Assembly (NCBI GenBank): GCA_009746045.1
Contig: RPFO01001196.1
Coordinates: 1 to 28,151, forward strand
Source: Mesostigma viride
Taxonomy: Eukaryota > Streptophyta > Mesostigmatophyceae > Mesostigmatales > Mesostigmataceae
Reading direction: 5' to 3'
DNA: 28,151 nucleotides
In this document: positions 1 to 8,821 of the stretch, in pieces
Layout: every line of letters starts with the position of its first letter
Numbering within the stretch: position 1 is the stretch's first letter
Made by a program: the position numbers and the translations under genes
Notes under the pieces: generated by a model
Told to the model about the DNA's origin: nothing
What the model saw: the letters and a program-made list of their open reading frames with translations, nothing else
Database searches by the model: none

Positions 1-47
1 CGTAAAAGCGATCAGATTTATATGAGCGTTGACAGGGGAAAAAATGC

Positions 48-365
48 ATGTCGCTTTTACCCCATTTCTTACAGCTTTATGACTTCCCTTGGGCAGAGCA
101 ACATTGTCCGCTGCATAAATTGCGGGCAGGGCTCGCTGCGACATCGCTGGTGTGCCCGGGGTGCAACAAAGATAACAACCAGGTGTACTTCCAGCGCAAA
201 AAGCCCTACCTCGTCCGGCCATCAACCGGCGTATAGATCTATTGCGGATTAACCCACCATCCGCAGGCTAACAAGCGCTTCACCATCTATCCCTTTCCGG
301 AGGAGACCTTCCGGGCAGCACTGGGCATGCAAAGTGGGACGTACGTTAACGCACGACAGCGTTAG
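48..365 (+). pseudogene. ORF fragment with one in-frame stop, unknown
   Basis: One frame is open from an ATG at 48 to TAG at 363-365 except for a single TAG at 234-236. The part after that stop still reads like coding sequence (HHPQANKRFTIYPFPEETF), so I read it as one frame broken once. A CPGC motif lies near codon 37. No family is recognised. It could be an exon: the frame is also open back to a CAG at 33-35. The rest of the flank to 531 shows no convincing gene. Confidence 0.25.
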
Positions 366-531
366 GAACTCTGCAGCATACCCCGGTATATCGTACAAGA
401 AGATCACGCGCGAATTAAGTCACGAGCCTGACAGCTCTAGCTGCAAAACGCTGCTGGAGCAAGCCTGCATGCGAGGACAAGGAGTGGGCAGGCGCCAAGC
501 TGATCAAGAGCAGCGTTTCAGTGGTCGACTG

Positions 532-536
532 GTCGC
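532..536. repeat. Target-site duplication, left (GTCGC)
   Basis: GTCGC immediately precedes the 5' LTR and recurs immediately after the 3' LTR at 6422-6426. Five base pairs is the usual duplication length for Copia integrases. Confidence 0.85.
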
Positions 537-812
537 AGTTGTACTGTGTAGTTCTACTCAGTACCCTAAATCCTAGTGTGGACGCCGCGCCGTCAGCATC
601 TTTGCTGCGACGGAATCTTGTGAACGGCATCTAGCGTCGCGCCGAGGAATCTCGGACTATGTTAAGCAAGTCCAATGCACGATGATAAGTTAATGAGAAA
701 TAAATGCAACGTGACGGCGGACGAGGTAGCCGCCTGCGTGTTCCTCTGCGTAGCACCAAAGCACTTGCCTCTCGACGAAGAGCGTTGGTATCCAAAACAC
801 ATTATTGCAACT
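537..812 (+). repeat. 5' LTR
   Basis: 276 bp, identical without gaps to 6146-6421 (offset 5,609). The ends form a short inverted repeat AGTTG...CAACT rather than the usual TG...CA. It contains an AATAAA hexamer at 699-704 and a CCGAG/CTCGG hairpin near 641-655. From 675 it carries an ATG frame that stays open through the LTR edge in the gag frame. Confidence 0.93.
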
Positions 813-839
813 TGTACTCAAGAAAGAACATTTTCAAAA

Positions 840-2066
840 ATGTTCCGGACGGGCCTGACAACGCCGTCGTCGAAAATCAAACACAAAATCAAGCTGCCGA
901 ATCTCGGAGCCCTGGGCTCGAAGGGCGTGGGCACACTTCGCAAGCCCACCGCGAGCGAGATTCAGAGGAATCTGAACGAAGAATTTGCCAAGCAGGATAG
1001 CCCCGCAGTGGTGGACACTGCGGCGGAGGAAACTGCACCTGCAGCTGCCCGTGCAGCGGAGCTGCCAAGTGGATCACAGGCGGCTGGGCTGCGCACTGCA
1101 AGCCTAGACCGTGCTGCCCGCATCCTCTGGATGAAGGAGCAAAAGGTGATCGAGGAGCGAATTCCTGCGCCGATTCCAGCGGCTCCTGAGCCATCAGAGA
1201 AGGTGAAAGAACAGTTTATTTTGAACCTGCGCAAGTGGCACAGTGATGTCCAAGACATGGTAGCCAAGCCTATCGAATTGCTGAGGCGCAATCGGCTGGC
1301 CACCGAGGGTTACAAGGTCGTATCCGACCTGATCGAGATAGCCTACAAGGAGGACCGGAGCTGGGAAGAATTCATGGCTAGCCTTGAGAAGAATCTCCTG
1401 AAGACGGGGCTAATGCGCCTCGTCGCAGATGCAGTGAGTATTCTAAAGTTTGATCTGAATCGGAAGGTAGACATCAGCCAGGCAACGCTCGACTACGAGC
1501 AGAAACTGGCGTTGTCGTCCTGCTCGCCAGGTGACGCCTTCTCGGTGGTAATGTTTCTGGCAAAGGGCATCATGTCTGGTAGCCTGTCTGAGTCCGCCCT
1601 CCAGGGCATGTCGGGAACACTGACTGTCGACAAGCTAGCAAATAGGGCAGAGGCTTTCCAGATTATTCGCAATTCTGTTGCTGTGCCGGCTGCCGCCAAG
1701 GCATTGGTGGCAGCGGGCATTTCTGACCCTCTTTCCTCTGCTGCAGCGCCCATTGCAAGAATTCATGGTGCAGGTGAAGAGAAGTGTGGCCGATGCCAGG
1801 GCACCGGGCATGTGTGGTCGGATTGCCCAGCCAACACGAAGGCTGGTCCGAATGTGCGGCTGTGTGGCGCCTGCCACCAGCCAGGGCACTTCGCCAAGGA
1901 CTGCAAGCACACACGCGGTCCGCAGGGCAAGAAGCGCCCGCCCAAGCCGGCTGGCAACATGCGGCCCAAGAAGGCCAAGTGGAACAAATGGCAGAGGCAG
2001 GGGAACACCCAGGCCACACCTGCTAACACTCATGTGCCTGTCCCTGCTCCCTCTGCAGCAAACTAG
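840..2066 (+). CDS. gag: Gag: nucleocapsid protein with two CCHC zinc knuckles
   Basis: The structural protein that packages the element RNA. The frame is open from ATG 675 inside the 5' LTR, but I prefer the ATG at 840, because 675-812 is LTR sequence shared with the 3' copy. From 840 the product is about 408 residues. Near the C-terminus are two zinc knuckles of the CX2CX4HX4C type, CGRCQGTGHVWSDC and CGACHQPGHFAKDC, followed by a Lys/Arg-rich tail, as expected for RNA binding. The upstream part is helical and charged with no named domain. The stop TAG at 2064-2066 lies inside the open pol frame, so pol is probably made by a -1 frameshift at the end of gag. Confidence 0.85.
   Translation: MFRTGLTTPSSKIKHKIKLPNLGALGSKGVGTLRKPTASEIQRNLNEEFAKQDSPAVVDTAAEETAPAAARAAELPSGSQAAGLRTASLDRAARILWMKEQKVIEERIPAPIPAAPEPSEKVKEQFILNLRKWHSDVQDMVAKPIELLRRNRLATEGYKVVSDLIEIAYKEDRSWEEFMASLEKNLLKTGLMRLVADAVSILKFDLNRKVDISQATLDYEQKLALSSCSPGDAFSVVMFLAKGIMSGSLSESALQGMSGTLTVDKLANRAEAFQIIRNSVAVPAAAKALVAAGISDPLSSAAAPIARIHGAGEEKCGRCQGTGHVWSDCPANTKAGPNVRLCGACHQPGHFAKDCKHTRGPQGKKRPPKPAGNMRPKKAKWNKWQRQGNTQATPANTHVPVPAPSAAN
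2027..2066 (+). other. gag/pol overlap, probable -1 frameshift window
   Basis: Gag and pol overlap by 40 bases, with pol in the -1 frame. The last gag codons are GCA AAC TAG, read in the pol frame as AGC AAA CTA. The AAAC before the stop offers a possible slip, but no classical X XXY YYZ heptamer is visible and no structure was modelled. Confidence 0.4.
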
Positions 2067-5000
2067 ATAGCCCATGTTGGGACGATGATGTGTTTACCAC
2101 TAATCTAGCTGCATGTGATGAGCTGGGTAGTTGTGTAGACAACAATTCTGCTGCGTGCATTGCTGCTGTGTTGCGTAGCGGCTTGTGCACAGACATTGTT
2201 ACGCCTGCGGCAACGCGGGACCATGAACCCCCACCGACCAGTAATGCTGGTACTATGCAAGCTGGACTCATGCACGTCGACCGTGACGATGGGGGGTCAC
2301 TGGCCACACCAGGTGAAGTCCTTTCCTTGACTGCTGTTGCTGCACGCTTGCATCATGTGTTAGGCCATGGGACCCACGCTATCCGTTTTGCACGGGCACT
2401 GGCACCGGGGACTAAGTTGGCTAGCACGGTGCAGTCCATGTACAGTGGTTGTCACCAGTGTCAGTCCACTGCGCCTAAGCGTGCACGTAGGCATGTCAAA
2501 CACCCACCCCTTGAGCGTGGTCACTTGGTGTGTGACATTTTGTTCCAGGACCAGGCTGTCTACTTGCTGGGAATAGACAGATTTTCCCATTTTGTTTCAG
2601 TTGTCCCACTCAAGTCACAGCATGTTGGGGACCTCCTTGAGGGGATAGACCTGTTGGACTCCATGTTTAGCATGGTTACAGGGATGCAGTTTGATCAGCA
2701 ATTCAAGTGGGCTGCCAAGGAACCTGGATATGAGTTTGTGGGAACAGTGGGGCGTGAGGACCACGAGTCACAAGGGATAGCGGAGAGAGCGGTACAGGAG
2801 TTTAAGCTGCTTGCTACCCGACGTGGGGACCACATGCCACACAGTGAATTCTCTAGTCGGCTCTTGTGGGCACTTGCCGTGTGTCGAAGTTTGAACAACC
2901 GTGTGCTGATGTCGACACAGGATGGGGTGTTGGTGACTGCCGAGGGTTTGCAGTTTGGCCAATATCACGATGTGGTGGTGGATGTGTACAAAGACCACCT
3001 AGCATCCCGTTTTCAGCGCCTTGTCCAGTTGGATAGGCGACGTGGGGCTTATGAGCCCAGTGTGGGGCATGATGTTTGGCTGCACAAGGAAGGTGCCCTG
3101 GGTAAGCGTGGCAGGTGGCTTGGTCCAGCCAAGGTAATTTCTTGTGATGCTGCTATGCGTAAATGCGTGGTGGACTATGAGGGCACTGAGGTCACTATGG
3201 CTTGGAATAGGGTGAAGCCCTACATGCGTGATGTGGAGGCTTGGTCTAGAGTGTTGGAGTTGTACTCCGACCCTAGCAGGCTCTCTAGCACTGTGACTCC
3301 TCCTTCCTCTTCGGCTCCTGTATGTGACAATGCAGGGGACAGTGGTACTAGCGCGCCTAGTGGGGAAGCTGAGTTGGAGTTGCAGAGTGGGGACTATGAT
3401 GATGATGTTGCTGTGGTAGCACACCACTTACACACCCTAGGGGTAGAACAGGCAGAGAGCTTGCGCGACAGCTTGCCTAACCTCCCCCCTTCTGGCGTTG
3501 GTCGGGAGGATCCCTGCGTTGGTAGGGATAGTACTCAGGGCAGTTCCTGTCTTGAGCGCCCAAGCCGTAAGGGCTTTCTCACCCTTGCTGTAGAAAGGTT
3601 GATGCGTAAACCTCCTACAGACGCTTTGCAAAATCCCGTCAAGGCAGCGATGGTATCCGCATTTGGTACCCTGGGTGATCAGCATGGTATGAGGATGTTG
3701 GTAGATACGCAGGCGAGAACCTCCATTGTCTCATCCCTGCACTACAATCCTGTGAGACCCTCAGTGCACTGGGAGTGTGTGACTGATTTTGCTGGCTCAA
3801 CGAAGTTCCCTGTCCTTGGTGTCATTGATGTCAATGTGATGGGGGTGCTAGTTGAGTTTTGCGTGGTGGAAGGGTATAGTGGTCCACCAATCCTTGGTCA
3901 GAACTTCCTTGTACGGGAGGATGTCTGGGTCAACTCCACCTGCTTGCGGCGGGAGGGGCATGCTGATCTGCCTCTTGAGGACTATGCTGTCATGTCTGAC
4001 TGCCAACTTGTTGCTGTCATAGGCAACATTCGGCACGTGAACTATGCCCGTGAGAGTGATGTGCCGTTGGTAACTCAGTTGTTGCTTCCTAAACGTCCTA
4101 GCTTGGCTAGTCTCGGCATTGGACGTCATGATGTTGCTACCCAAAGCCCTATCTCTTACCATGATGCTGACGTGGAGTGTCAAACGGAGGAGGGGCTAGA
4201 TGGGTGGACTAAGGCCATTATTGCGTCAGGTGAAAGGTGGCTTGCATACCGTGCTGTTGAACCGGTTGATGAAGTGCCCAGTGGTGCTCGCCTTTTGCGC
4301 CACAAGTGGACTTTGGAGCGTAAGTTGGTGCCTGACACAACAACTAGGGTGCCTTTTGTTCGCCCGGTGGTCCTAGAATTTTCAGGTACTAGTGATCTTC
4401 CGGACAATGCCATCTCAGCACCTGGGTTGATCAAGGATAATTGGCGCATGGTCCTGTCCTTCTACCTAGGCCAGCTCAACAAGGGACTTCCGTATGAGTC
4501 AGCCCTCATGGATTTCAGCAAAGCTTTTTTGAATGGTGATCCCAAGCTCGCTGAGAATGTGTGGGCTGGCACGACCCGCTTGTATGTGCGCTGTCCTCCC
4601 TTGTGGCAGCCTATCATGGGCAAGAAGTTTCTCCGTCTCTTGAAGGGTGTTGACGGTACTGTGACAGGTCCTCGGATTTGGCGCCTTTGCCTCGAGCGTC
4701 TTTTGCTTGATGTGATGCACATGTACTATCATGACCTGGACCCCTCTCTGTTTGTTGGCTCATGGGAGGGGCAGCCAGTTTTTGTGTTCATTCATGTCGA
4801 TGATGTGGACTGCATGGGCCCCACACCGTGGCTAGACTGGTTTTGTGCCACTGTTGCTCAGCACTTCCCGGTCGGCAAGGTCATTCGCCGCGTCTTGGAC
4901 AAGTATGTCAAGTTCTGTGGCGTCGACACTATGCTCACCAAGGATGCCTCTGGCAGATATGTGATGAAGCTGCGTGCAGCGGGGGACTATGTTCAGGAGC

Positions 5001-5728
5001 TCATCACTCAGCTTTCATCCCTTACTAGTCAGTATATTCAGCCTGCTGAGTGTGGTTCTCTGCGGGGTAAGCTGAACTGGCTGGTCTCTACCGTCTCCCC
5101 TGACTTGGCGGTGCTTGCTCGGTTGCCAGATGACTTGATGTGCTCTCTTTCCCGCAATGTCATGTGTAAGTACATTTCTGCCTCCCCTGGGTTGGTCTTA
5201 CATGGGGTGGACTATGAGCGGCCTATTCACTTGTCCGCGTATTGTGATAGCAGTTTGGATAGTGCTAATATCTCTAAGCTCCGTGGGCGCTGTGCCGCTG
5301 TGGTGCTTTTGAGTAATTCTGCCACTGTCCATGTCCCTGAATCTTCCCCTTCACCCTTTGCGTGGTTTTCTCGCTTACATCGGCGGGTGTATGTGGGTAG
5401 TGACACTGCAGAGGCTCGTGCCTTCTGCGAGACTGCTGAGGAGTTGATGTATTTCCGTGCGGTTCTTCGGTGGTGTTTGAAGTTTTGCCGTGTCATTCCA
5501 CAGGTTGATACCACCATCTTCACGGATTCGCAGTCGCTGATTGACTTTTTGGCTGATCCTTATGCGCGCACGCGCAAGCTCGACTTCCTTCGTGCCAAAG
5601 AATATAGTGACGCTGTTTCGCTGTACCATGTTCGCGACAATGATAACATTTCAGATGCTTTGACCAAGCTGTATGCCAAGGCTAGGCCTCAGTATGACAA
5701 GCTTCGTCTAGTTCAGGCGACACTTTAA
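2027..5728 (+). CDS. pol: Pol: integrase, protease-like, reverse transcriptase, RNase H
   Basis: The frame is open from 2027, overlapping the gag end by 40 bases, and has no ATG near its start (codon 2090 is GTG), so it is probably translated by frameshift. Integrase comes first: a zinc-binding HHCC set (His at 2351 and 2366, Cys at 2450 and 2459), Asp at 2534, candidate second Asp at 2693, Glu at 2783 in GIAERAV, and a C-terminal WLGPAKV segment like a GPY/F module near 3116-3136. A retropepsin-like segment follows: VDTQARTSIV with Asp at 3704, and ILGQNFL at 3890. Reverse transcriptase has MDFSKAFLNG (4508) and HVDDVDCMG (catalytic Asp pair at 4799-4804). RNase H has Asp 5246, Glu 5411, Asp 5525 and Asp 5654. 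The protease motif reads DTQ instead of DTG/DSG. Confidence 0.9.
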   Translation, partial: HSCACPCSLCSKLDSPCWDDDVFTTNLAACDELGSCVDNNSAACIAAVLRSGLCTDIVTPAATRDHEPPPTSNAGTMQAGLMHVDRDDGGSLATPGEVLSLTAVAARLHHVLGHGTHAIRFARALAPGTKLASTVQSMYSGCHQCQSTAPKRARRHVKHPPLERGHLVCDILFQDQAVYLLGIDRFSHFVSVVPLKSQHVGDLLEGIDLLDSMFSMVTGMQFDQQFKWAAKEPGYEFVGTVGREDHESQGIAERAVQEFKLLATRRGDHMPHSEFSSRLLWALAVCRSLNNRVLMSTQDGVLVTAEGLQFGQYHDVVVDVYKDHLASRFQRLVQLDRRRGAYEPSVGHDVWLHKEGALGKRGRWLGPAKVISCDAAMRKCVVDYEGTEVTMAWNRVKPYMRDVEAWSRVLELYSDPSRLSSTVTPPSSSAPVCDNAGDSGTSAPSGEAELELQSGDYDDDVAVVAHHLHTLGVEQAESLRDSLPNLPPSGVGREDPCVGRDSTQGSSCLERPSRKGFLTLAVERLMRKPPTDALQNPVKAAMVSAFGTLGDQHGMRMLVDTQARTSIVSSLHYNPVRPSVHWECVTDFAGSTKFPVLGVIDVNVMGVLVEFCVVEGYSGPPILGQNFLVREDVWVNSTCLRREGHADLPLEDYAVMSDCQLVAVIGNIRHVNYARESDVPLVTQLLLPKRPSLASLGIGRHDVATQSPISYHDADVECQTEEGLDGWTKAIIASGERWLAYRAVEPVDEVPSGARLLRHKWTLERKLVPDTTTRVPFVRPVVLEFSGTSDLPDNAISAPGLIKDNWRMVLSFYLGQLNKGLPYESALMDFSKAFLNGDPKLAENVWAGTTRLYVRCPPLWQPIMGKKFLRLLKGVDGTVTGPRIWRLCLERLLLDVMHMYYHDLDPSLFVGSWEGQPVFVFIHVDDVDCMGPTPWLDWFCATVAQHFPVGKVIRRVLDKYVKFCGVDTMLTKDASGRYVMKLRAAGDYVQELITQLSSLTSQYIQPAECGSLRGKLNWLVSTVSPDLAVLARLPDDLMCSLSRNVMCKYISASPGLVLHGVDYERPIHLSAYCDSSLDSANISKLRGRCAAVVLLSNSATVHVPESSPSPFAWFSRLHRRVYVGSDTAEARAFCETAEELMYFRAVLRWCLKFCRVIPQVDTTIFTDSQSLIDFLADPYARTRKLDFLRAKEYSDAVSLYHVRDNDNISDALTKLYAKARPQYDKLRLVQATL

Positions 5729-6145
5729 ATTGTCCCTGTCTGATTTCAGGGTTACATCTTGCCCTGGCTGATGTGTGTTTTCACTCTTTTCTGAATTTCC
5801 TATTTAAAATTGGCATTGACCATGGCCTTGATGCTTCTCTCTGCGGGAGAGTTGCATACTATGTAATGGGCTCTTGTCTGGGTTTTCACCCGTTGATGCT
5901 TGGCGGTGGCCGGCATACTATGTTTCCGGGTTTCCCCAGTGTGGTACGATGAATAAATGACTTGCCATAATGATGTGTGTCTTGCACATGCATCCAAGTT
6001 CATGCGACCGCTATGCTTGTTGGTGTTGTTTCCCAACAAGACTTTGCCACTACTAGGATTGTGAAGTCGGTGACTGGGATGCGGCCGTACCGATCATCTT
6101 GAGTACATCCCTGTCCGTACCGACTCACAAAGAAAAAGAAGTCGG
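5729..6145 (+). other. Retrotransposon 3' untranslated region with polypurine tract
   Basis: 417 bp between the pol stop and the 3' LTR without an ORF of note. It ends with the purine run AAAGAAAAAGAAG at 6129-6141, four bases before the LTR, the expected primer site for plus-strand DNA synthesis. Confidence 0.7.
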
Positions 6146-6421
6146 AGTTGTACTGTGTAGTTCTACTCAGTACCCTAAATCCTAGTGTGGACGCCGCGCC
6201 GTCAGCATCTTTGCTGCGACGGAATCTTGTGAACGGCATCTAGCGTCGCGCCGAGGAATCTCGGACTATGTTAAGCAAGTCCAATGCACGATGATAAGTT
6301 AATGAGAAATAAATGCAACGTGACGGCGGACGAGGTAGCCGCCTGCGTGTTCCTCTGCGTAGCACCAAAGCACTTGCCTCTCGACGAAGAGCGTTGGTAT
6401 CCAAAACACATTATTGCAACT
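6146..6421 (+). repeat. 3' LTR
   Basis: Identical to 537-812 over all 276 bp. It is preceded by a polypurine tract and followed by the right target duplication. Its AATAAA hexamer is at 6308-6313, the likely polyadenylation signal of the element transcript. Confidence 0.93.
6308..6313 (+). promoter_or_regulatory. Possible polyadenylation hexamer in 3' LTR
   Basis: AATAAA inside the 3' LTR, a plausible 3'-end signal for the retrotransposon RNA. The same hexamer in the 5' LTR (699-704) would have to be ignored or lie upstream of the transcript start. Another AATAAA lies at 5952-5957 in the region after pol. Confidence 0.3.
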
Positions 6422-6426
6422 GTCGC
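6422..6426. repeat. Target-site duplication, right (GTCGC)
   Basis: Second copy of the 5-bp duplication that flanks the LTR element; the first is at 532-536. It fixes the LTR outer edges to the base. Confidence 0.85.
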
Positions 6427-6989
6427 CCCCCCCCTGTATCTGGAGTGGCACAGCAATTTTTCTGAAGAGGCCGGAGAGCCTGCAGGTGCGGTATTCATAT
6501 GCTCCTGAATGTGAGGGGGATTGTGGTGTATGTATCCAGTTGATCACCTGGCTTTTGAAGTGTTGGCAGTGAAGTGGAAGCTAGTGGATGCTGAGAACGC
6601 CAACAGTTAGGAGCAGGCCTTGATGGAGGGGGCGGCAGCAGCGTACGTGTCATCTTGCAAAGATACACAACAGCTAGGAAGGTGTTGCATGCTGCACAAT
6701 TCACTGCCAATGCTTCCTGCCATGCAGCGTGCATTACCCCCGGTGACTGTGATTCCGCCATGCATTAAGTAGCTCGGATCTGGAAAAGACGAACTCCGTC
6801 TGTGCCGAGTTTTCTGATAGCTTACGAAATCTGGGGCGATGGCTGCCGGAAATGGTATCAACGTGTTCGTCTTGAGAAGACGATTCTATCAATTGCAACC
6901 AACCCGGTGTGATTTCATGACCTGAATCAAAAGTTATGATGAGCATTCTCGTATATTGCGTTTCGTCGTGTATATTAATTAATTGGCCT
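6427..6989. other. Unassigned DNA before the CCCAT array
   Basis: Continuation of the pre-insertion locus left of 532. It starts with a run of C (6425-6433). Short ORFs only; I see no family, splice-consistent exon or repeat here. The last 30 bases are AT-rich (TTAATTAATT). Confidence 0.4.
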
Positions 6990-7239
6990 CCCATCCCATC
7001 CCATCCCATCCCATCCCATCCCATCCCATCCCATCCCATCCCATCCCATCCCATCCCATCCCATCCCATCCCATCCCATCCCATCCCATCCCATCCCATC
7101 CCATCCCATCCCATCCCATCCCATCCCATCCCATCCCATCCCATCCCATCCCATCCCATCCCATCCCATCCCATCCCATCCCATCCCATCCCATCCCATC
7201 CCATCCCATCCCATCCCATCCCATCCCATCCCATCCCAT
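6990..7239. repeat. (CCCAT)50 microsatellite
   Basis: 250 bp, exactly 50 uninterrupted CCCAT units with no point change. The unusual long ORFs on both strands (His-Pro-Ile-Pro-Ser and Met-Gly-Trp-Asp-Gly repeats) are by-products of a 5-bp unit being open in all frames and are not genes. Confidence 0.97.
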
Positions 7240-7829
7240 AGTTGGAACGAGTCTAACGACGATGGACAACTGCTGAAAGCTGAAAGGGAACGATGGTTGT
7301 ATTATAGCAATAATACAATGAGAGAAGTGTAAGCTTGAGGGCTCAGAATGGAACGTCTGGGCAAACTCGGGTGCTGCGGCACTCCCCAGTGCTACGCCTA
7401 TATGCCTATGGCGGTGCTACCTGCAGCCCCTACCAGTGGACAACTGTACACTGCAATGCCATGCGACCACGTCACTAGCATCAACTACACTCGGCCCGTC
7501 AGACCCGGATAACCCGGATCTGGCGGGTCGAGCTAGAGCCTAGTCACAGTCTGGCGCTAACCGCACACCAGTCCACATGACACCTCAGTACCGTACGACC
7601 TGCCGTACAGTGCTGAGGTGTCCCGCTCCGCCGCGGTAGGCAATACGCGGCGCGCAGGCCGGAAATCCGTGTGTCAGCCTAAGCATCTCATCTAACTCCC
7701 ATTATGTTTTCCTTTCAGGTTGAAGGCTAGCGACTTCAAGCCTGATCCTGCCCAGCTAGGAGACTGACTCCAAGCTGACTGAGGTGCTGAGCAACTGACA
7801 CCCATACTGCAACATCTGGACTGAAAAAG
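7240..7829. other. Non-repetitive stretch, possible intron and 5' leader
   Basis: No convincing ORF. An imperfect hairpin lies at 7579-7622 (GACACCTCAG and CTGAGGTGTC as outer stem, GTAC-bearing inner stem). A pyrimidine-rich acceptor, TTTTCCTTTCAG, ends at about 7719, so part of this stretch may be an intron of the gene that starts at 7830. The 18 bases ATCTCATCTAACTCCCAT at 7685-7702 recur at 8018-8035 at the edge of the second array. Confidence 0.4.
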
Positions 7830-8821
7830 ATGGGCCCCAGAACTCGTGCAATACTTCTGGTGGCATCAAGTTTAGCTCAACATGCCCGGGGAGTTCCTCC
7901 TCCTCGCGAGCTCACAAGGGAGATAGCTATGCCTGTCTGCCTATCCAGGGAGTGCATCACCAGCCAAGAGAGCCATTGTATAAATGCCAAGGTAACCGTT
8001 TAAGAGGTTCCATGTTGATCTCATCTAACTCCCATCCCATCCCATCCCATCCCATCCCATCCCATCCCATCCCATCCCATCCCATCCCATCCCATCCCAT
8101 CCCATCCCATCCCATCCCATCCCATCCCATCCCATCCCATCCCATCCCATCCCATCCCATCCCATCCCATCCCATCCCATCCCATCCCATCCCATCCCAT
8201 CCCATCCCATCCCATCCCATCCCATCCCATCCCATCCCATCCCATCCCATCCCATCCCATCCCATCCCATCCCATCCCATCCCATCCCATCCCATCCCAT
8301 CCCATCCCATCCCATCCCATCCCATCCCATCCCATCCCATCCCATCCCATCCCATCCCATCCCATCCCATCCCATCCCATCCCATCCCATCCCATCCCAT
8401 CCCATCCCATCCCATCCCATCCATCCCATCCCATCCCATCCCATCCCATCCCATCCCATCCCATCCCATCCCATCCCATCCCATCCCATCCCATCCCATC
8501 CCATCCCATCCCATCCCATCCCATCCCATCCCATCCCATCCCATCCCACTCTCGATTGTACTGAGGACTTATGCTCACGTAACGAGCTGTAACGTGTTAA
8601 TTAATTACTCAACTACACAGATCAGCTGCTGGCTGACCTCATGGTCCCAGCTCAGTTTGAACACCGCATTTCCTCCCTCTCTCTAGCTTGGATCGACTGC
8701 CATGCAGGACAAGAAGATTCTGATGGCAGACCGTTGTCCAGGCCCACACGCCAGCCCCTGTTGTGGGCAAGCACCCTCGACCCCCCAGGAGGAATTGAGG
8801 GGCGCTTGGCTGCATGAGTAG
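7830..8821 (+). CDS. Predicted small Cys-containing secreted-like protein, two exons
   Basis: Exon 1 is 7830-7991 (54 codons) and ends at a donor AAG/GTAACC. Exon 2 is 8687-8821, after a strong acceptor TCCCTCTCTCTAG, and ends in TAG. Both junctions are phase 0 and the joined frame gives 98 residues. The start MGPRTRAILLVASSLA looks like a signal peptide (basic start, hydrophobic core). Six cysteines follow, including CLSREC and PCCG. The 695-bp intron holds the second CCCAT array. No family is recognised. The model rests only on open frame, splice sites and phase, so a chance fit remains possible. Confidence 0.42.
8031..8544. repeat. (CCCAT)n microsatellite, 102 units plus one short unit
   Basis: 78 perfect CCCAT units (8031-8420), one CCAT unit missing a C (8421-8424), then 24 perfect units to 8544. 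It lies within the predicted intron 7992-8686. Long ORFs across it on both strands are artefacts of the 5-bp unit. Confidence 0.97.

Larger units (their letters stand above)
537..6421 (+). mobile_element. Complete Copia-like LTR retrotransposon
   Basis: A 5,885-bp element bounded by two identical 276-bp direct repeats and a 5-bp target duplication GTCGC (532-536 and 6422-6426). It has gag with two zinc knuckles, a long pol with integrase, protease-like, reverse transcriptase and RNase H regions, a polypurine tract next to the 3' LTR, and no internal stop in either long frame. Integrase ahead of reverse transcriptase places it with the Copia (Ty1) class. The protease-like segment lies after integrase, which is not the usual Copia order. 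Identical LTRs mean a recent insertion, and the intact frames suggest it may still be active. Confidence 0.93.

Noticed and set aside
675-839. ATG 675 as the gag start
   Set aside because: It lies inside the LTR; ATG 840 is the first outside it. Kept only as a finding, since an LTR-encoded extension cannot be excluded.
6936-7276. Long ORFs of Met-Gly-Trp-Asp-Gly and His-Pro-Ile-Pro-Ser repeats
   Set aside because: Products of the CCCAT microsatellite, open in every frame; the same holds at 7952-8686.
6990-8544. CRISPR or telomere array
   Set aside because: CCCAT units have no spacers, and the unit is not a known telomere repeat; simple microsatellites in intergenic or intronic DNA.
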